Notes: generated from the letters alone by a model not told the origin. Counted from the stretch's first letter, positions 10,763 through 21,082 are shown. The stretch is 57,473 bases of DNA from Streptococcus sp. DD13 (GCF_001578875.1 NZ_KQ969506.1:481802-539274), one strand, 5' to 3'. Made by a program: numbers and translations.

Positions 10763-11035
10763 TCATTCTTGCCAGAGATAAAAGATATTTCCATCAGAGA
10801 TAGAAAGAAGCTTATTTTGGCGAATCTTATCCTGAGACGGCTTGTGATCACTAGAAGCAAGAGTTAGCCGTTCCATTTCATAGTTTAAAGATAGAAAAAT
10901 CGGCTTTGCCCCCTCAATAGAACCAGTCTAGTCTTCTATATTTTCAGCTATTGAGATAAATACGACTCATTTTTCTTAGCCATTTCTTCTGGTATATCCG
11001 TCATACAAAAGCCAATCTCCCACAAAACACGCATA
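10763..11035 (-). pseudogene. Decayed gene fragment of unknown function
   Basis: Two adjoining minus-strand frames read like protein. One starts at ATG 11035 and contains FCMTDIPEEMAKKNESY. The other (10763-10966) contains ISIAENIED, an in-frame TAG, then GAKPIFLSLNYEMERLTLA and ISDGNIFYLWQE. Adding one T in the TTT run near 10963 joins the frames, leaving only the TAG at 10928-10930. I do not recognise the family. The remaining parts of the 749-base gap 10358-11106 hold the operator-promoter of the preceding gene and nothing else I can support. Confidence 0.4.
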
Positions 11036-11106
11036 TAAACATAAGTGTTTGCTCATTTGGGCTCCTTCTTTAAAAGGGAATCTGAAAAACGGTAGGATTT
11101 CTTTCA

Positions 11107-11574
11107 TTAAAACACTTCTTTTTCCCAGCCGTCACTGGTTCGCTTTCGATAGTAAAATTCTGACTGAGCTGGATTTTCCATCATTTCGAGTAAAGGCAAG
11201 ACATCATAGGCCAGATCCAAGTTTGGAATCTGGTCTTTTTCTACCCAGGAAACTTCTCCTTCTTCTGAAGAACGGAGAGTGCCCGTAAACTCAGTCGCCT
11301 TATAACAAAAGACAATATAGCGGCCTCCCTCGTCTAGTGGCCAATTTTTTATGCCGACTAGTTGAGGATTTCGAATCGTCAGTCCTGTCTCTTCGTAGAT
11401 TTCGCGAATGACAGACTCAGCAAAAGCCTCGCCATTCTCAACATGACCTCCTGGAAAAGCGTAGCCAGACCAGTGATTGGTTTCAGGAGAGCGATACTGC
11501 ATAACCACGCGCTGACTTTCGAGGTCTTCAATCAAACAAATATTGGTAAGAATGGTTAATTGGGAACGAGACAT
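11107..11574 (-). CDS. Nudix hydrolase, MutT type
   Basis: A 155-residue Nudix protein, with ATG 11574 (MSRSQLTILTN) chosen because AGAAAGGAAAACG precedes it. The Nudix box is complete, from GGHVENGEAFAESVIREI to YEETGL. It is likely an (oxo-)dNTP or related diphosphatase (8-oxo-dGTP type by similarity); substrate cannot be fixed from sequence. It is distinct from mutX at 1.8-2.2 kb. The upstream small membrane-protein frame runs into its start region. Confidence 0.85.
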   Translation of the reverse strand: MSRSQLTILTNICLIEDLESQRVVMQYRSPETNHWSGYAFPGGHVENGEAFAESVIREIYEETGLTIRNPQLVGIKNWPLDEGGRYIVFCYKATEFTGTLRSSEEGEVSWVEKDQIPNLDLAYDVLPLLEMMENPAQSEFYYRKRTSDGWEKEVF

Positions 11575-12029
11575 CGTTTTCCTTTCTATAATGCAATTCG
11601 TCAATCAAAATAAACTTTTTCTTTATCTCCTTCGTCATCACAAAGGGATTGACCAGCTCATGATATTCATCAAATCCGTCCAAAAGGAAGCCTCTCTCAA
11701 AGACAATAGTCTTCTCTTTTAGCGAGTATTCCAAGTGAATCGTAACCGGACCATGGCCATCAAAGGTAAAGAACAACCCAATGAAAAATACCAAGATCAG
11801 GCTAGCAAAGAGACTCAAAAGAACACTAAAAAGGTTCTTCCAATTTTGGGTATTTTCGATAGAAGCGATACCAGATCTGACTAATAGCTGTCACAACTTC
11901 AAGATACAACCAAGGATTCCAAAGAAGTGGCGTAAATGCGTAGCCAAACAATCCTAAAAGGACGTTAGCAAGCATGAAAGTCAGTAAAAGAATATAAATA
12001 ATTTGAAATACTTTTATGAGTTTTATCAT
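11528..12029 (-). pseudogene. Small membrane protein, probably one gene split by a frameshift
   Basis: A 67-residue frame (ATG 12029, stop 11826) has two hydrophobic segments (IIYILLLTFMLANVLLGLFG and a second near residue 40). A second frame, 11528-11818, has another hydrophobic segment (LASLILVFFIGLFF) and a soluble tail, but only a TTG start and no ribosome binding site. Adding one base to the A5 run 11828-11832 fuses them as KLEEPFFSVLLSLFASLIL into one protein of about 167 residues, overlapping the Nudix start. Function is unknown. Two separate small proteins remain possible. Confidence 0.5.
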
Positions 12030-12565
12030 TCCTGATTGCTCTTCTTATTCCTCAATTTTATTATGAACAAGATCAAGGCCGCTAGAATAAAGAAGATCGC
12101 ATAGGTCACGATAGGAAACCAGATGTATTTTGGATTCAAGGTGTAAAGTGCTGGAATAAGATCTCTTATATGTCGCCCTTTGATCCCAAACCCAATATGC
12201 AAAACAGACGTAATTGCATTCACGTACAAAAAGACGGTTGCGAAATCTCCAATGGAAGCTCGGTCTTCTTTCTGCACTCGAAAGACATTAAAATACAATC
12301 CACTCAGCAATAAATATAGATTCATGAATAAAGGAAATAGATAATTAAAATCACGGTAAGTCCTTGGGATTAGATCATTGTCAAAAAGAAAGACACCTAG
12401 GGTCGCTCCCATTGCCAAAAATAGGATAAAATCCAAAAGCATGCCAACACCTGAATGCTTTTCAAGCCACAAGTTTAAGCGATCTAACCAGCTTCTTGTT
12501 CTCTTTATCCTATTTTTATGCTTGACCTTCTTTATAGTATTTTTCTTTTGCTTCATTCCCCTCAT
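12026..12565 (-). CDS. Membrane protein of unknown function, four TM segments
   Basis: A 179-residue protein with a strongly basic N-terminus (KKNTIKKVKHKNRIKRTR) and about four hydrophobic segments (MLLDFILFLAMGATLGVFLF, LFPLFMNLYLLLSGLYF, TVFLYVNAITSVLHIGFG, IVTYAIFFILAALILFIIK). Its stop overlaps the start of the next small membrane protein by 4 bases, so they are translated together. ATG 12565 or 12556 could be the start; neither has a well-placed ribosome binding site. I do not recognise the family. Confidence 0.75.
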   Translation of the reverse strand: MRGMKQKKNTIKKVKHKNRIKRTRSWLDRLNLWLEKHSGVGMLLDFILFLAMGATLGVFLFDNDLIPRTYRDFNYLFPLFMNLYLLLSGLYFNVFRVQKEDRASIGDFATVFLYVNAITSVLHIGFGIKGRHIRDLIPALYTLNPKYIWFPIVTYAIFFILAALILFIIKLRNKKSNQE

Positions 12566-12585
12566 TTCCTAACGTTAAGGATTTA

Positions 12586-13209
12586 CTAGAGTTTCTTCAC
12601 TTCTGTTGCTACCTTTCGGAGATGCTTCTCCCGCATGCTAGCGGTATTCACATCCCGACCAACTTCTCCCAAGATGCAGACGCGCTTGGTTTTAATCCCA
12701 CAGTGGTTCAAGACGGCATTTTTCAAAACAGAGATGCCATAACTATCTGGAATGTTGAGAGGGCCTGAAAAGATCTTGTACCACCAAGTAGGCGCCATGG
12801 AGGTCGCGTAAATACCGGCCGTTTTCCCTTTGAGTAACTTCTTGAATTGCTTGCCTCTCAGGTAATTCCAGATGAAGATTCCCTGATCATTGGCCGAGTA
12901 GGCAATCCCAGGTGTGAAGACCCGATCGATCCAACCTTTCATGAGACTCGGCATACTACTCCACCAGATAGGATAAACAAAAATGAAATGATCTGCCCAT
13001 TGGATTAATTCCTGAGAACGAAGGATAAACTGATCTTCTTCCATCCGTTTTCGGTAACCATAGCGAAGGACCGGATCAAAGTCCTCTTCATTGAGATTGA
13101 TCACTTGGAGCTCGTGGCGATTTGAGTCAATAGTTTCGACAATGGTTTGAAAAATAGCCTGGCAGTAACTTTCCTTATCCGGATGCCCGTTGATGACTAG
13201 AATTTTCAT
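12586..13209 (-). CDS. Flavodoxin-fold NAD(P)H oxidoreductase
   Basis: A 207-residue protein starting MKILVINGHPDKESYC, the FMN phosphate-binding start of the NQO/KefF/MdaB family. FVYPIWWSSMPSLMKGWIDR at about residues 75-94 is the family's second flavin-contact motif. It is expected to be a cytosolic quinone or related reductase; substrate is not deducible. It sits 15 bases downstream of uvrB and 20 bases before the small membrane protein genes. Confidence 0.88.
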   Translation of the reverse strand: MKILVINGHPDKESYCQAIFQTIVETIDSNRHELQVINLNEEDFDPVLRYGYRKRMEEDQFILRSQELIQWADHFIFVYPIWWSSMPSLMKGWIDRVFTPGIAYSANDQGIFIWNYLRGKQFKKLLKGKTAGIYATSMAPTWWYKIFSGPLNIPDSYGISVLKNAVLNHCGIKTKRVCILGEVGRDVNTASMREKHLRKVATEVKKL

Positions 13210-13223
13210 GAGTTTTCTCCTAT

Positions 13224-15212
13224 CTAATCCAAGGCCTTGACTTCCAGCATCATATCACGGATCTGAGCTGCGAGTTCAAAGTCAAGCACGTCGACCGCTT
13301 CTTGCATTTGTTTTTCCAGTTTCTTGACCAGATCTTTGCGTTCTTGCTTGTTGAGGCTGGTGATATCGACTTCAGTCACCTCTTCCGTTTCCATCTCCTT
13401 GGTTACAGCAATCAAATCACGAATTTCTTTCTTGATGGTCTGAGGGATGATGCCATGTTCTTCATTATAGGCCATCTGGATCTGACGACGACGGGCTGTT
13501 TCATCCATAGCCCGTTGCATGGACTGGGTCACCGTGTCAGCATACATGATGACATGGCCCTCGCTATTTCGCGCAGCCCGGCCGATGGTCTGAATGAGCC
13601 CTCGTTCATTGCGAAGGAAGCCTTCCTTATCTGCATCAAGGATGGCAACCAGGCTGACTTCAGGAACGTCAATCCCTTCCCGCAGCAGGTTAATCCCAAC
13701 CAAGACATCAAAGACTCCCAAACGGAGATCACGGATAATCTCGGTCCGCTCCAAGGTCTTGATATCCGAGTGCATGTACTTGACCTTGACACCCATTTCT
13801 TTGAAATAATCGGTCAAGTCTTCCGCCATTTTTTTGGTTAAGGTTGTGATAAAAGTCCGTTCGTTCCTTTCAACACGTGCATGGATTTCTCCAAGAAGAT
13901 CATCGATTTGCCCCATGGTAGGACGTACTTCTACTTCTGGATCAAGTAGCCCAGTTGGTCGGATGATTTGTTCAATGACGGTATCCGTTTGCACTTTCTC
14001 ATAATCCCCTGGTGTGGCTGACACATAGACGATCTGATGAACGTGACCTTCAAACTCTTCCCGACGAAGAGGGCGGTTATCTAGGGCTGATGGCAGACGG
14101 AAACCATAGTTGACCAGCATTTCTTTTCGTGCTCGGTCTCCGTTATACATGCCCTTGATCTGCCCCATGGTCATGTGGCTCTCGTCCACCATGATGAGGA
14201 AATCTTCTGGGAAGAAATCGAGTAGAGTATACGGCGGTTCGCCTTCCTTTCGACCATCCATGTAGCGGGAATAGTTTTCTACGCCATTGGTGTAGCCCAT
14301 CTCCCGCAGCATTTCAATATCATATTCCGTGCGTTGGCGGATGCGTTGCGCTTCGATCAGTTTGCCTTCTTGTTCAAACTGCTCCACTTGCACCTTCATA
14401 TCAGCTTCGATTTGAGCGAGGGCTTCTTCTAAATGCTCTTCTTGGGTGACAAAGTGGGTCGCAGGAAAGACGGCCAAATGGCTGACATCTGCTAGGACTT
14501 GTCCTGTCAGAGGATTGATCTCACGGATGCGTTCAATCTCATCACCGAAAAACTCGATCCGAAAGGCATTGTCATTACGAGAAGCGGGAAAAACCTCCAC
14601 CACATCTCCGCGCACACGGAAACGTCCCCGTTGAAAGTCGATGTCATTGCGTTCAAACTGAATATCAACCAAGTCATTTAAGAGTTTATCCCGAGAGATT
14701 TCTTGATTGGGACGAAGGCTGACGACATTATCCCGGTAATTTTTAGGATCTCCCAACCCATAGATACAAGAAACTGATGCAACAACGATAACATCATTGC
14801 GTTCTAAGAGGGCTGCTGTTGCCGAATGCCGCAGATAGTCGATCTCATCATTGACCGAGCTGTCCTTTTCGATATAGGTATCACTAGAGGGCACATAGGC
14901 TTCTGGCTGGTAGTAGTCATAGTAGGAGACAAAGTACTCGACCGCATTATCTGGGAAAAATTCCTTGAACTCTCCATAGAGCTGGCCTGCTAGGGTTTTA
15001 TTATGGGCGATGACCAAGGTTGGTTTATTGACTTTGGCAATGACCTGACTCATGGTATAGGTCTTTCCGGTACCGGTCGCTCCCATGAGGATTTGGGCCT
15101 TTTCTCCACCTTCGATATTGTCGACCAATTGTTCAATGGCTTGGGGTTGGTCTCCGGAAGGTTCATACTTTGAAACCAGTTTAAATGAATTATCCGTGAT
15201 ACGATGAATCAT
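13224..15212 (-). CDS. uvrB: Excinuclease ABC subunit B
   Basis: UvrB (662 residues) is the damage-verifying helicase-like subunit of nucleotide excision repair. Walker [11 protein letters not shown] is at about residues 43-52, the beta-hairpin region [12 protein letters not shown] near 96, the DEAH-like VDESH, helicase motif [11 protein letters not shown], and a C-terminal UVR domain ([14 protein letters not shown]). GGAG precedes the ATG. uvrC lies about 12 kb away on the same strand. Confidence 0.98.
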   Translation of the reverse strand: MIHRITDNSFKLVSKYEPSGDQPQAIEQLVDNIEGGEKAQILMGATGTGKTYTMSQVIAKVNKPTLVIAHNKTLAGQLYGEFKEFFPDNAVEYFVSYYDYYQPEAYVPSSDTYIEKDSSVNDEIDYLRHSATAALLERNDVIVVASVSCIYGLGDPKNYRDNVVSLRPNQEISRDKLLNDLVDIQFERNDIDFQRGRFRVRGDVVEVFPASRNDNAFRIEFFGDEIERIREINPLTGQVLADVSHLAVFPATHFVTQEEHLEEALAQIEADMKVQVEQFEQEGKLIEAQRIRQRTEYDIEMLREMGYTNGVENYSRYMDGRKEGEPPYTLLDFFPEDFLIMVDESHMTMGQIKGMYNGDRARKEMLVNYGFRLPSALDNRPLRREEFEGHVHQIVYVSATPGDYEKVQTDTVIEQIIRPTGLLDPEVEVRPTMGQIDDLLGEIHARVERNERTFITTLTKKMAEDLTDYFKEMGVKVKYMHSDIKTLERTEIIRDLRLGVFDVLVGINLLREGIDVPEVSLVAILDADKEGFLRNERGLIQTIGRAARNSEGHVIMYADTVTQSMQRAMDETARRRQIQMAYNEEHGIIPQTIKKEIRDLIAVTKEMETEEVTEVDITSLNKQERKDLVKKLEKQMQEAVDVLDFELAAQIRDMMLEVKALD

Positions 15213-15241
15213 ACTATTCTCCTATATGATAAAAAGGGGGT

Positions 15242-15267
15242 TAGATGTTTTGGTTCAAAAACATCTA
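15242..15267 (-). other. Hairpin in the uvrB leader
   Basis: TAGATGTTTT and AAAACATCTA pair over 10 bp with a short loop, 30 bases upstream of uvrB. It has no T tract leading directly into uvrB. It may be a leader structure or an operator; no known repressor motif is recognised. Confidence 0.35.
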
Positions 15268-15365
15268 TCAACCGCATTTTCTTGCTAAACATAACACCTT
15301 TCATTTTATCACACCTCTTTCCTAACTTCTATTTTTTCCAATTAATCGATGGTCACCACGACCTA

Positions 15366-15382
15366 TGTTAGAACTTATGACA
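15366..15382 (+). promoter_or_regulatory. GlnR box upstream of glnP
   Basis: TGTTAgaacttaTGACA fits the GlnR/TnrA consensus TGTNA-N7-TNACA exactly, and flanking bases extend it to CTATG...CATAG symmetry. It lies 16 bases upstream of the -35 of the glnP promoter. GlnR represses glutamine/glutamate uptake and assimilation genes in streptococci when nitrogen is ample. Confidence 0.85.
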
Positions 15383-15398
15383 TAGAAACTCAAATTTT

Positions 15399-15427
15399 TT
15401 GCACTTCTATCTATCATTTGCTATAAT
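15399..15427 (+). promoter_or_regulatory. Promoter of glnPQ
   Basis: TTGCAC (15399-15404) and a consensus TATAAT (15422-15427) are separated by 17 bases. The leader to the start codon is about 105 bases. Confidence 0.85.
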
Positions 15428-15538
15428 AGAACGGTGTTATTCAGACGAGAGAGTTTCTTCAATCGTCTAATCATTTATATCCGTTGGACGAAGGGACCTC
15501 TATACCTTTCTGACAACTATCATAAAAGGAGAATACTG

Positions 15539-17710
15539 ATGAAGAAAAAATTCCTCATCCTTCTAGCAGGGTTATTTCCCTTGTTTTGTTTCTATCCACA
15601 GGTTAAAGCTGATACGATAAAAATTGCCTTTGACTCCACTTATGCCCCCTTTGAGTTTAAGGATTCTGATCAACAGTACAAGGGGCTCGATGTTGACATT
15701 ATAAATGAAGTTGCCAAACGTTCCGGTTGGGATGTCGAAAAGAGCTTCCCAGGGTTTGAGGCCGCTTTGAATGAGGTTTTATCTGGCCAGTCAGACGCCT
15801 TGATGGCAGGTACTACCATTACAGAAGACCGGAAAAAAGTACTGACCTTTTCAGATCCCTATTTTGATACAGAAATCGTCGTGGCTACAACGGCTAAAAA
15901 TAAAGTCAGCGACTACAACCAATTAAAGGGCAAAAAAGTCGGTGTAAAAAACTCAACCGCTGCCCAAACCTTCCTTGAGAAAAATAAAGACAAGTATGGC
16001 TACGAGATTGTCACCTATGATACGGGTGACCAAATGTATACTTCTCTAGCTTCTGGAACAATCGATGCTGTGATGGATGATAAAGCAGTCATTCAATATG
16101 CAATCAGCAAACAGCAGGATCTTGCAATCAATATGCCTGGGGAAGCTATTGGATCCTTTGGATTTTCTGTCAAAAAAGGCAGCAAATACGAATCCCTCAT
16201 TACTGATTTCAACAAAGCGTTGGCTGAAATGAAAGCAGATGGAACTTATGCCACTATCATCAAACGTTATTTGGCAAGTGATTACGGTTCACAGCTGACG
16301 CTTACAGGAAATGCCGATCAAAAGGCTACTCCAAAGAAAAAAGTGTACAAAATCGTTTCCGATTCTTCTTTTGCTCCATTTGAGTACCAGGATGAAGATC
16401 ATCAATACGTTGGAATCGACATGGAGTTGATCCAAGCCATCGCCAAACAGCAAGGATTTGAAATTGAAATTTCAAATCCAGGATTCGATGCAGCTCTAAA
16501 TGCTGTCCAATCTAGCCAAGCAGACGGTGTCATCGCTGGCATGACGATCACAGATGAGCGGAAAAACACCTTCGACTTCTCCGATGCCTACTATACAGCC
16601 AACATCCGAATCGCTGTCCGCGAGGGCTCTGATATTTCTTCCTACGAAGATTTAAAGGGAAAAACGGTTGGAGCCAAAAACGGAACAGCTTCCCAAAGTT
16701 GGCTGAACGAAAATGCCTCAAAATATGGCTTTACGGTTCAACCCTATGATGATGCTTCATCCCTTTATGACAGTCTCAATAGCGGATCGATCGATGCGAT
16801 AATGGACGACGAAGCGGTTCTTCTCTATGCCATCCAAAAAGGTCGGAAGTTCGCAACACCAATCGAGGGGATTGAATCTGGTAAGATTGGTTTTGCTGTC
16901 CGTAAAGGAAGTGATCCAGAGCTGATCCAAATGTTCAACAACGGTCTTGCAGCAATCGTGAAGGATGGAACCTACAATACCATCATGAGCAAATATTTGG
17001 ATCAAGATAGCCAAAGTCAGACAAGCGAATCAACGGCTGATGAAACAACTGTCTGGGAAATTCTATCTAATAACTACCGTCAGTTATTAGATGGTCTTTG
17101 GGTGACCGTCTCCCTTGCTCTTTTGTCCTTCTTCTTTGCTATTTTGATTGGAATCTTATTTGGTATGATGGCTGTTAGCCCAAACAAGCTTCTCCGCGTT
17201 CTCTCAGCTATCTTTGTTGATGTCGTCCGAGGAATTCCTCTCATGATCGTTGCAGCCTTTATCTACTGGGGAATTCCAAATCTGATTCAATCCTTCACCA
17301 ATCAGCAAACTCCAATTAATGCCTTCCTAGCTGGAACAATTGCCCTTTCCCTCAACTCGGGAGCCTACATCGCCGAAATCGTCCGCGGTGGGATACAGGC
17401 CGTTCCGATTGGACAAATGGAGGCGTCAAGAAGTCTTGGAATTTCTTATAAGAAAACCATGAGTAAAATCATTCTACCGCAAGCTGCTCGCCTGATGTTG
17501 CCAAACTTTATCAATCAATTTGTAATCACTCTAAAAGACACAACGATTATCTCGGCTATCGGTCTGGTAGAACTCTTCTACGCAGGAAAAATCATCATCG
17601 GACGAAATTATCAATCCTTCCGTATGTATGCGATACTAGCAATTATCTATCTTGTCGTAATCACTCTCTTAACACGACTGGCTCGTAGACTCGACAAAGG
17701 AGGCCACTAA
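15539..17710 (+). CDS. glnP: GlnP-type fused double substrate-binding/permease protein
   Basis: A 723-residue amino-acid ABC transporter subunit. A signal peptide ([18 protein letters not shown]) is followed by two tandem family 3 binding domains: about residues 25-255 ([34 protein letters not shown]) and 265-490 ([31 protein letters not shown]). A permease domain with five or so TM segments follows from about 520. ATG 15539 has AAAAGGAG before it; the frame extends further upstream without a signal. It resembles lactococcal GlnP, a glutamine/glutamate importer, and abuts its ATPase by one base. Confidence 0.95.
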   Translation: MKKKFLILLAGLFPLFCFYPQVKADTIKIAFDSTYAPFEFKDSDQQYKGLDVDIINEVAKRSGWDVEKSFPGFEAALNEVLSGQSDALMAGTTITEDRKKVLTFSDPYFDTEIVVATTAKNKVSDYNQLKGKKVGVKNSTAAQTFLEKNKDKYGYEIVTYDTGDQMYTSLASGTIDAVMDDKAVIQYAISKQQDLAINMPGEAIGSFGFSVKKGSKYESLITDFNKALAEMKADGTYATIIKRYLASDYGSQLTLTGNADQKATPKKKVYKIVSDSSFAPFEYQDEDHQYVGIDMELIQAIAKQQGFEIEISNPGFDAALNAVQSSQADGVIAGMTITDERKNTFDFSDAYYTANIRIAVREGSDISSYEDLKGKTVGAKNGTASQSWLNENASKYGFTVQPYDDASSLYDSLNSGSIDAIMDDEAVLLYAIQKGRKFATPIEGIESGKIGFAVRKGSDPELIQMFNNGLAAIVKDGTYNTIMSKYLDQDSQSQTSESTADETTVWEILSNNYRQLLDGLWVTVSLALLSFFFAILIGILFGMMAVSPNKLLRVLSAIFVDVVRGIPLMIVAAFIYWGIPNLIQSFTNQQTPINAFLAGTIALSLNSGAYIAEIVRGGIQAVPIGQMEASRSLGISYKKTMSKIILPQAARLMLPNFINQFVITLKDTTIISAIGLVELFYAGKIIIGRNYQSFRMYAILAIIYLVVITLLTRLARRLDKGGH

Positions 17711-18450
17711 TGTCTGAATTAAAAATCAGTGTTCAAGATCTACATAAATCCTATGGAAAAAATGAGGTCCTAAAAGGAATCTCAACTGAATTTTACGAAG
17801 GGGATGTGGTCTGTATCATCGGACCATCCGGATCCGGAAAATCGACCTTCCTTCGTACACTCAATCTCCTAGAATCCATCACCTCAGGTAAAGTTGTTGT
17901 AGACGGGTTTGAATTATCCGATCCAAAAACAAATGTGGATAAGGCGCGTGAAAATATCGGGATGGTCTTCCAACATTTCAACCTCTTCCCACACATGTCC
18001 GTACTTGAAAACGTGACCTTCGCACCACTCGAACTGGGACGTATGTCCTCAGAAGAGGCACAACAAGTCGGGCTAGACCTTTTAGAGCGGGTCGGGCTTG
18101 CGGATAAAGCCAACGCTCGTCCAGACAGCCTATCGGGTGGTCAAAAGCAACGGGTAGCGATTGCTCGCGGATTGGCAATGAACCCTGATATTATGCTCTT
18201 TGACGAGCCTACTTCTGCTTTAGACCCCGAAATGGTTGGGGATGTCCTGAACGTTATGAAGGAACTGGCCCAACAGGGAATGACCATGATTATCGTTACC
18301 CATGAGATGGGATTTGCACGCCAAGTCGCTAATCGTGTCATTTTCACGGCTGATGGAGAGTTTTTAGAAGATGGGACACCAGATCAAATCTTCGACCACC
18401 CGCAGCATCCTCGTTTGAAAGAGTTTTTGGATAAGGTCCTCAACGTATAA
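17710..18450 (+). CDS. glnQ: GlnQ, amino-acid ABC transporter ATPase
   Basis: This 246-residue ATPase powers the GlnP permease. Walker [10 protein letters not shown] is at about residues 38-46, the Q-loop in [11 protein letters not shown], the signature [17 protein letters not shown], Walker [15 protein letters not shown] and the H-loop VTHEMGF. Its ATG overlaps the glnP stop by one base, so translation is coupled and both are under the upstream GlnR box. Confidence 0.97.
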   Translation: MSELKISVQDLHKSYGKNEVLKGISTEFYEGDVVCIIGPSGSGKSTFLRTLNLLESITSGKVVVDGFELSDPKTNVDKARENIGMVFQHFNLFPHMSVLENVTFAPLELGRMSSEEAQQVGLDLLERVGLADKANARPDSLSGGQKQRVAIARGLAMNPDIMLFDEPTSALDPEMVGDVLNVMKELAQQGMTMIIVTHEMGFARQVANRVIFTADGEFLEDGTPDQIFDHPQHPRLKEFLDKVLNV

Positions 18451-18522
18451 ACATTGAGAAACGGAGAGAAATTCCAAATGTCTCTCAACATCCATTTTCC
18501 AGCAAAAATACACCATAGAAAA

Positions 18523-18566
18523 CACCCCAAACGCTAGATCAGAAGTTCTAGCATTTGGGGTGTTTT
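18523..18566. terminator. Bidirectional terminator between glnQ and tag
   Basis: CACCCCAAACGCTAGA (18523-18538) pairs with TCTAGCATTTGGGGTG (18547-18562) around an 8-base loop, with TTTT after it and AAAA before it. It serves the two convergent transcripts. Confidence 0.85.
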
Positions 18567-18667
18567 ATGATGTCGCAATAAGGGAATTGATCGTTTATCT
18601 GGTATTCCTAAAAATACGAACACTACTTTAATCCATCAATACTTTAGAAAACAGCTTCAACTCCTAC

Positions 18668-19234
18668 TTAGTCAGGTCTTCTTTTCCACTCACAATCATT
18701 CTCATGGTCATCAACCAATCCGGCTGACTGAATAAAAGATAAAACGGCCACAGGACCCGTAAACTTAAACCCAAGTTTTTTAAGGTCCTTAGCTAGTCGC
18801 TCGGATAACTCCGTCTTGCTAGGGACATGGTGATAATCTGGAACATCATGGACAATTGTTTTTCCATCCACAAAAGACCATAAATAGCGAGCAAAGCTTC
18901 CATATGTTGCTTGAACCTGTAAAAAGGCTTGTGCGTTTGAACGGGTTGCAAAGAGTTTGGCACGATTTCGAATAATAGCTGGGTTCTTCAGTAAAACTTC
19001 CAACTCAGCGTCTGTCATTTCCGCCACACGATGGAGTTGATAGGAATGAAATGCTTCTCGAAAAGCTTGACGCTTGTTCAGCACTGTTTCCCAAGATAAA
19101 CCAGCCTGATAAGTCTCCATGCATAACAGCTCAAATAATTTCTGGTCTTCATGGAGGGCTTGGCCCCACTCCTGATCATGATAGGCAACATAGAGGGGAT
19201 TGGCTAATTTGACCCAAGCACATCGTTTGGTCAT
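18668..19234 (-). CDS. tag: DNA-3-methyladenine glycosylase I
   Basis: A 188-residue Tag enzyme that excises 3-methyladenine from alkylated DNA. The N-terminus MTKRCAWVKLANPLYVAYHD and EWG carries the first zinc cysteine and the conserved YHDxEWG. LSWETVLNKRQAFREAF is the helix-hairpin-helix region, and the C-terminal DDHENDCEW supplies the His/Cys zinc ligands. Length is typical. Confidence 0.95.
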   Translation of the reverse strand: MTKRCAWVKLANPLYVAYHDQEWGQALHEDQKLFELLCMETYQAGLSWETVLNKRQAFREAFHSYQLHRVAEMTDAELEVLLKNPAIIRNRAKLFATRSNAQAFLQVQATYGSFARYLWSFVDGKTIVHDVPDYHHVPSKTELSERLAKDLKKLGFKFTGPVAVLSFIQSAGLVDDHENDCEWKRRPD

Positions 19235-19345
19235 TTGTTCTTTCTCGCTTTCTAAAACTGATGGGAAACAAAGAGGGATTCGAATGAATAGAGCCTTCTA
19301 CAATTTTCGTTTCTATTAAGCTAGCAGGCCTTGTAGCATTGCTCC

Positions 19346-20674
19346 TTATTCATCCATTTCAAATGGTTCGCTCTTTTGTTTATTAGGCAAACACAAGGAA
19401 AGCAGAAGGCCAACAAGCGCTGGTAGGAGCCAAGGTAGCGAAGCTTTTGCAAAAGGAAGTTGTTCAATCAGATTGGTGAGGAAGCTTAGTTTAAACCCAT
19501 CTCCCAGGACACTTGCGCACGCAATCAGAGCTACTAGTCCAACTGTCAATTGCATACCTGGCTTTGAGAGCGGGAGAAACTTATTGACAATCACAATCAT
19601 CACGATCGTAATCGTGATCGGATACAAAATGACTAGAACGGGCAGGGAGTATTGGATAATAGCTTCTAAACCAAGATTGGCAATGGCAAAGCCAATGAAC
19701 GTAAAGGCCGTCGCATAAACCTGATAACTAATGCGTGGAAAACGCCCATGAAAGAACTCTCCGGTTGAGACAATCAAACCAACTGTCGTTGTAAAACAGG
19801 TGACAATCACCATGGCAGCCAGAAAGAGCTGTGCAGTCGGTCCAAAGATTTCTTGTGTGGCTTGCGATAAAATATAAACTCCTGGCGTTCCCCCCTTCAT
19901 CACTTCTGCTGGCACAGGGAAGTGATTGCCGAGAAAGCCCAAGCCAATATAAAGAACACTAAAAGCAAGGGCAACGACGATACCCACCACCCATATCGTA
20001 GAGATGTATTCTTTCTTGCTTGAAAATCCAAGTTGTTTTAATGTCTGTACAGCAATGACACTAAAGGCAACAGAGGCTAAGGCATCAAGCGTATTGTAAC
20101 CTTCCAAAAATCCGGTCCCAAATGCTGAAGCTTGATAGGCTGTTGAGGCGGTTTGTGAAACATTTCCACCATACTTAAGAGCACCGAGAACGACTAGAAT
20201 GACAATTAATAGCGCAAAAATAGGAGTTAAAATTCGGCCAATCCGATCCAAAATCTTCGAAGGATTGAGTGCAATGAGATAAGCTGCCGCAAAGTAAAGA
20301 ATGGTAAAAACAATCAATCCTATCCCTTTTCCCGCTTCTGACAAGAGAGGACTAATTCCTACCTCATAGGCTGTGGTCGCGGTCCGTGGAATAGCAAAGA
20401 AAGGACCAATCGATAAATACAATACGGACAGATAGAGAGTAGCAAACCATGGGGAGATTTTTTGGGAAATCTCGTAAATATACCCTTTAGGGTTCAAGGT
20501 CCCCACTATCAAGGTCAGAACAGCTAGTCCGACACCCGATAAGACAAATCCCAAAATAGCTGGTAAAAATTGATTTCCCGATAAAGCTCCTAGCGAAGGA
20601 GGAAAAATCAGATTACCGGCTCCAAAAAATATCCCAAATAACAACAAGCCAGTTAAGGCTCCTTTTTTAGCCAT
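19346..20674 (-). CDS. brnQ: Branched-chain amino acid transporter BrnQ
   Basis: A 442-residue cation-coupled carrier (LIVCS family) with about twelve TM segments. The N-terminus MAKKGALTGLLLFGIFFGAG and the following NLIFPPSLG are diagnostic. ATG 20674 is preceded by AAGGAGATATTT; the longer frame to 20803 lacks a start signal and would add a hydrophilic tail. It should import Leu, Ile and Val. I see no T-box leader. Confidence 0.95.
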   Translation of the reverse strand: MAKKGALTGLLLFGIFFGAGNLIFPPSLGALSGNQFLPAILGFVLSGVGLAVLTLIVGTLNPKGYIYEISQKISPWFATLYLSVLYLSIGPFFAIPRTATTAYEVGISPLLSEAGKGIGLIVFTILYFAAAYLIALNPSKILDRIGRILTPIFALLIVILVVLGALKYGGNVSQTASTAYQASAFGTGFLEGYNTLDALASVAFSVIAVQTLKQLGFSSKKEYISTIWVVGIVVALAFSVLYIGLGFLGNHFPVPAEVMKGGTPGVYILSQATQEIFGPTAQLFLAAMVIVTCFTTTVGLIVSTGEFFHGRFPRISYQVYATAFTFIGFAIANLGLEAIIQYSLPVLVILYPITITIVMIVIVNKFLPLSKPGMQLTVGLVALIACASVLGDGFKLSFLTNLIEQLPFAKASLPWLLPALVGLLLSLCLPNKQKSEPFEMDE

Positions 20675-20705
20675 AAATATCTCCTTAAACTTTCTAAATA
20701 CTGAC

Positions 20706-21020
20706 CTAGTATACCACGAAAAAGGCTTGAAACAAAGTCTTGTGACTAAAAGATAAGAGATCCGAAAACGGCTTGTCCTTGTATGTGAAAAAGTAAGCTC
20801 CAACCTTTTCCTTGCTAACGAAAAGGTCAGTTATTCTATCATTTCTATCAAAAAAGAGGATGCCTATATTTGAAACTCTATTGTGCCTGCTTCGATAGTC
20901 CTAAATAGCATTAGCCAACGATCATTCAGCTGTAACATGTAAATAGGTTTAGAACTTCCATTCATTCTGCATTTCTTTTATTCCTTTTCGATCTTCCCCA
21001 TTTTCAGAGTTCACAGACAT
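20706..21020 (-). pseudogene. Decayed coding fragment between unknown gene and brnQ
   Basis: Three consecutive minus-strand frames look protein-like. First is MSVNSENGEDRKGIKEMQNE from ATG 21020; then SSKPIYMLQLNDRWLMLFR and IEAGTIEFQI; then GILFFDRNDRITDLFV with VGAYFFTYKDKPFSDLLSF, ending at 20706. They could be one protein of about 100 residues interrupted by two shifts. No family is recognised and no ribosome binding site is evident. The brnQ promoter lies over its last codons. The rest of the 430-base gap holds only the terminator at 21043-21082. Confidence 0.35.
20708..20716 (-). promoter_or_regulatory. Extended -10 promoter of brnQ
   Basis: The minus strand reads TGGTATACT about 34 bases upstream of the brnQ ATG. 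No strong -35 is visible. Confidence 0.55.
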
Positions 21021-21037
21021 TTTACTATTTTACATAA

Positions 21038-21082
21038 AAACAAATAGAACAAAATCGCCATTCTTGGTTCTTTTGTTCTATT
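21038..21082 (-). terminator. Terminator of the 288-residue protein gene
   Basis: AATAGAACAAAA (21043-21054) pairs with TTTTGTTCTATT (21071-21082), a perfect 12-bp stem. The minus strand continues TTGTTTTTATG. Confidence 0.7.

Noticed and set aside
10581..10781. Plus-strand 66-residue frame in the gap after the binding-protein gene
   Set aside because: Ser/Arg/Phe-rich and antisense to the end of the decayed minus-strand fragment; no start signal.
13302..13841. Long plus-strand frames antisense to uvrB, and similar shadows over obg, fhs and topA
   Set aside because: They mirror strong conserved genes, lack start signals and have unnatural composition.
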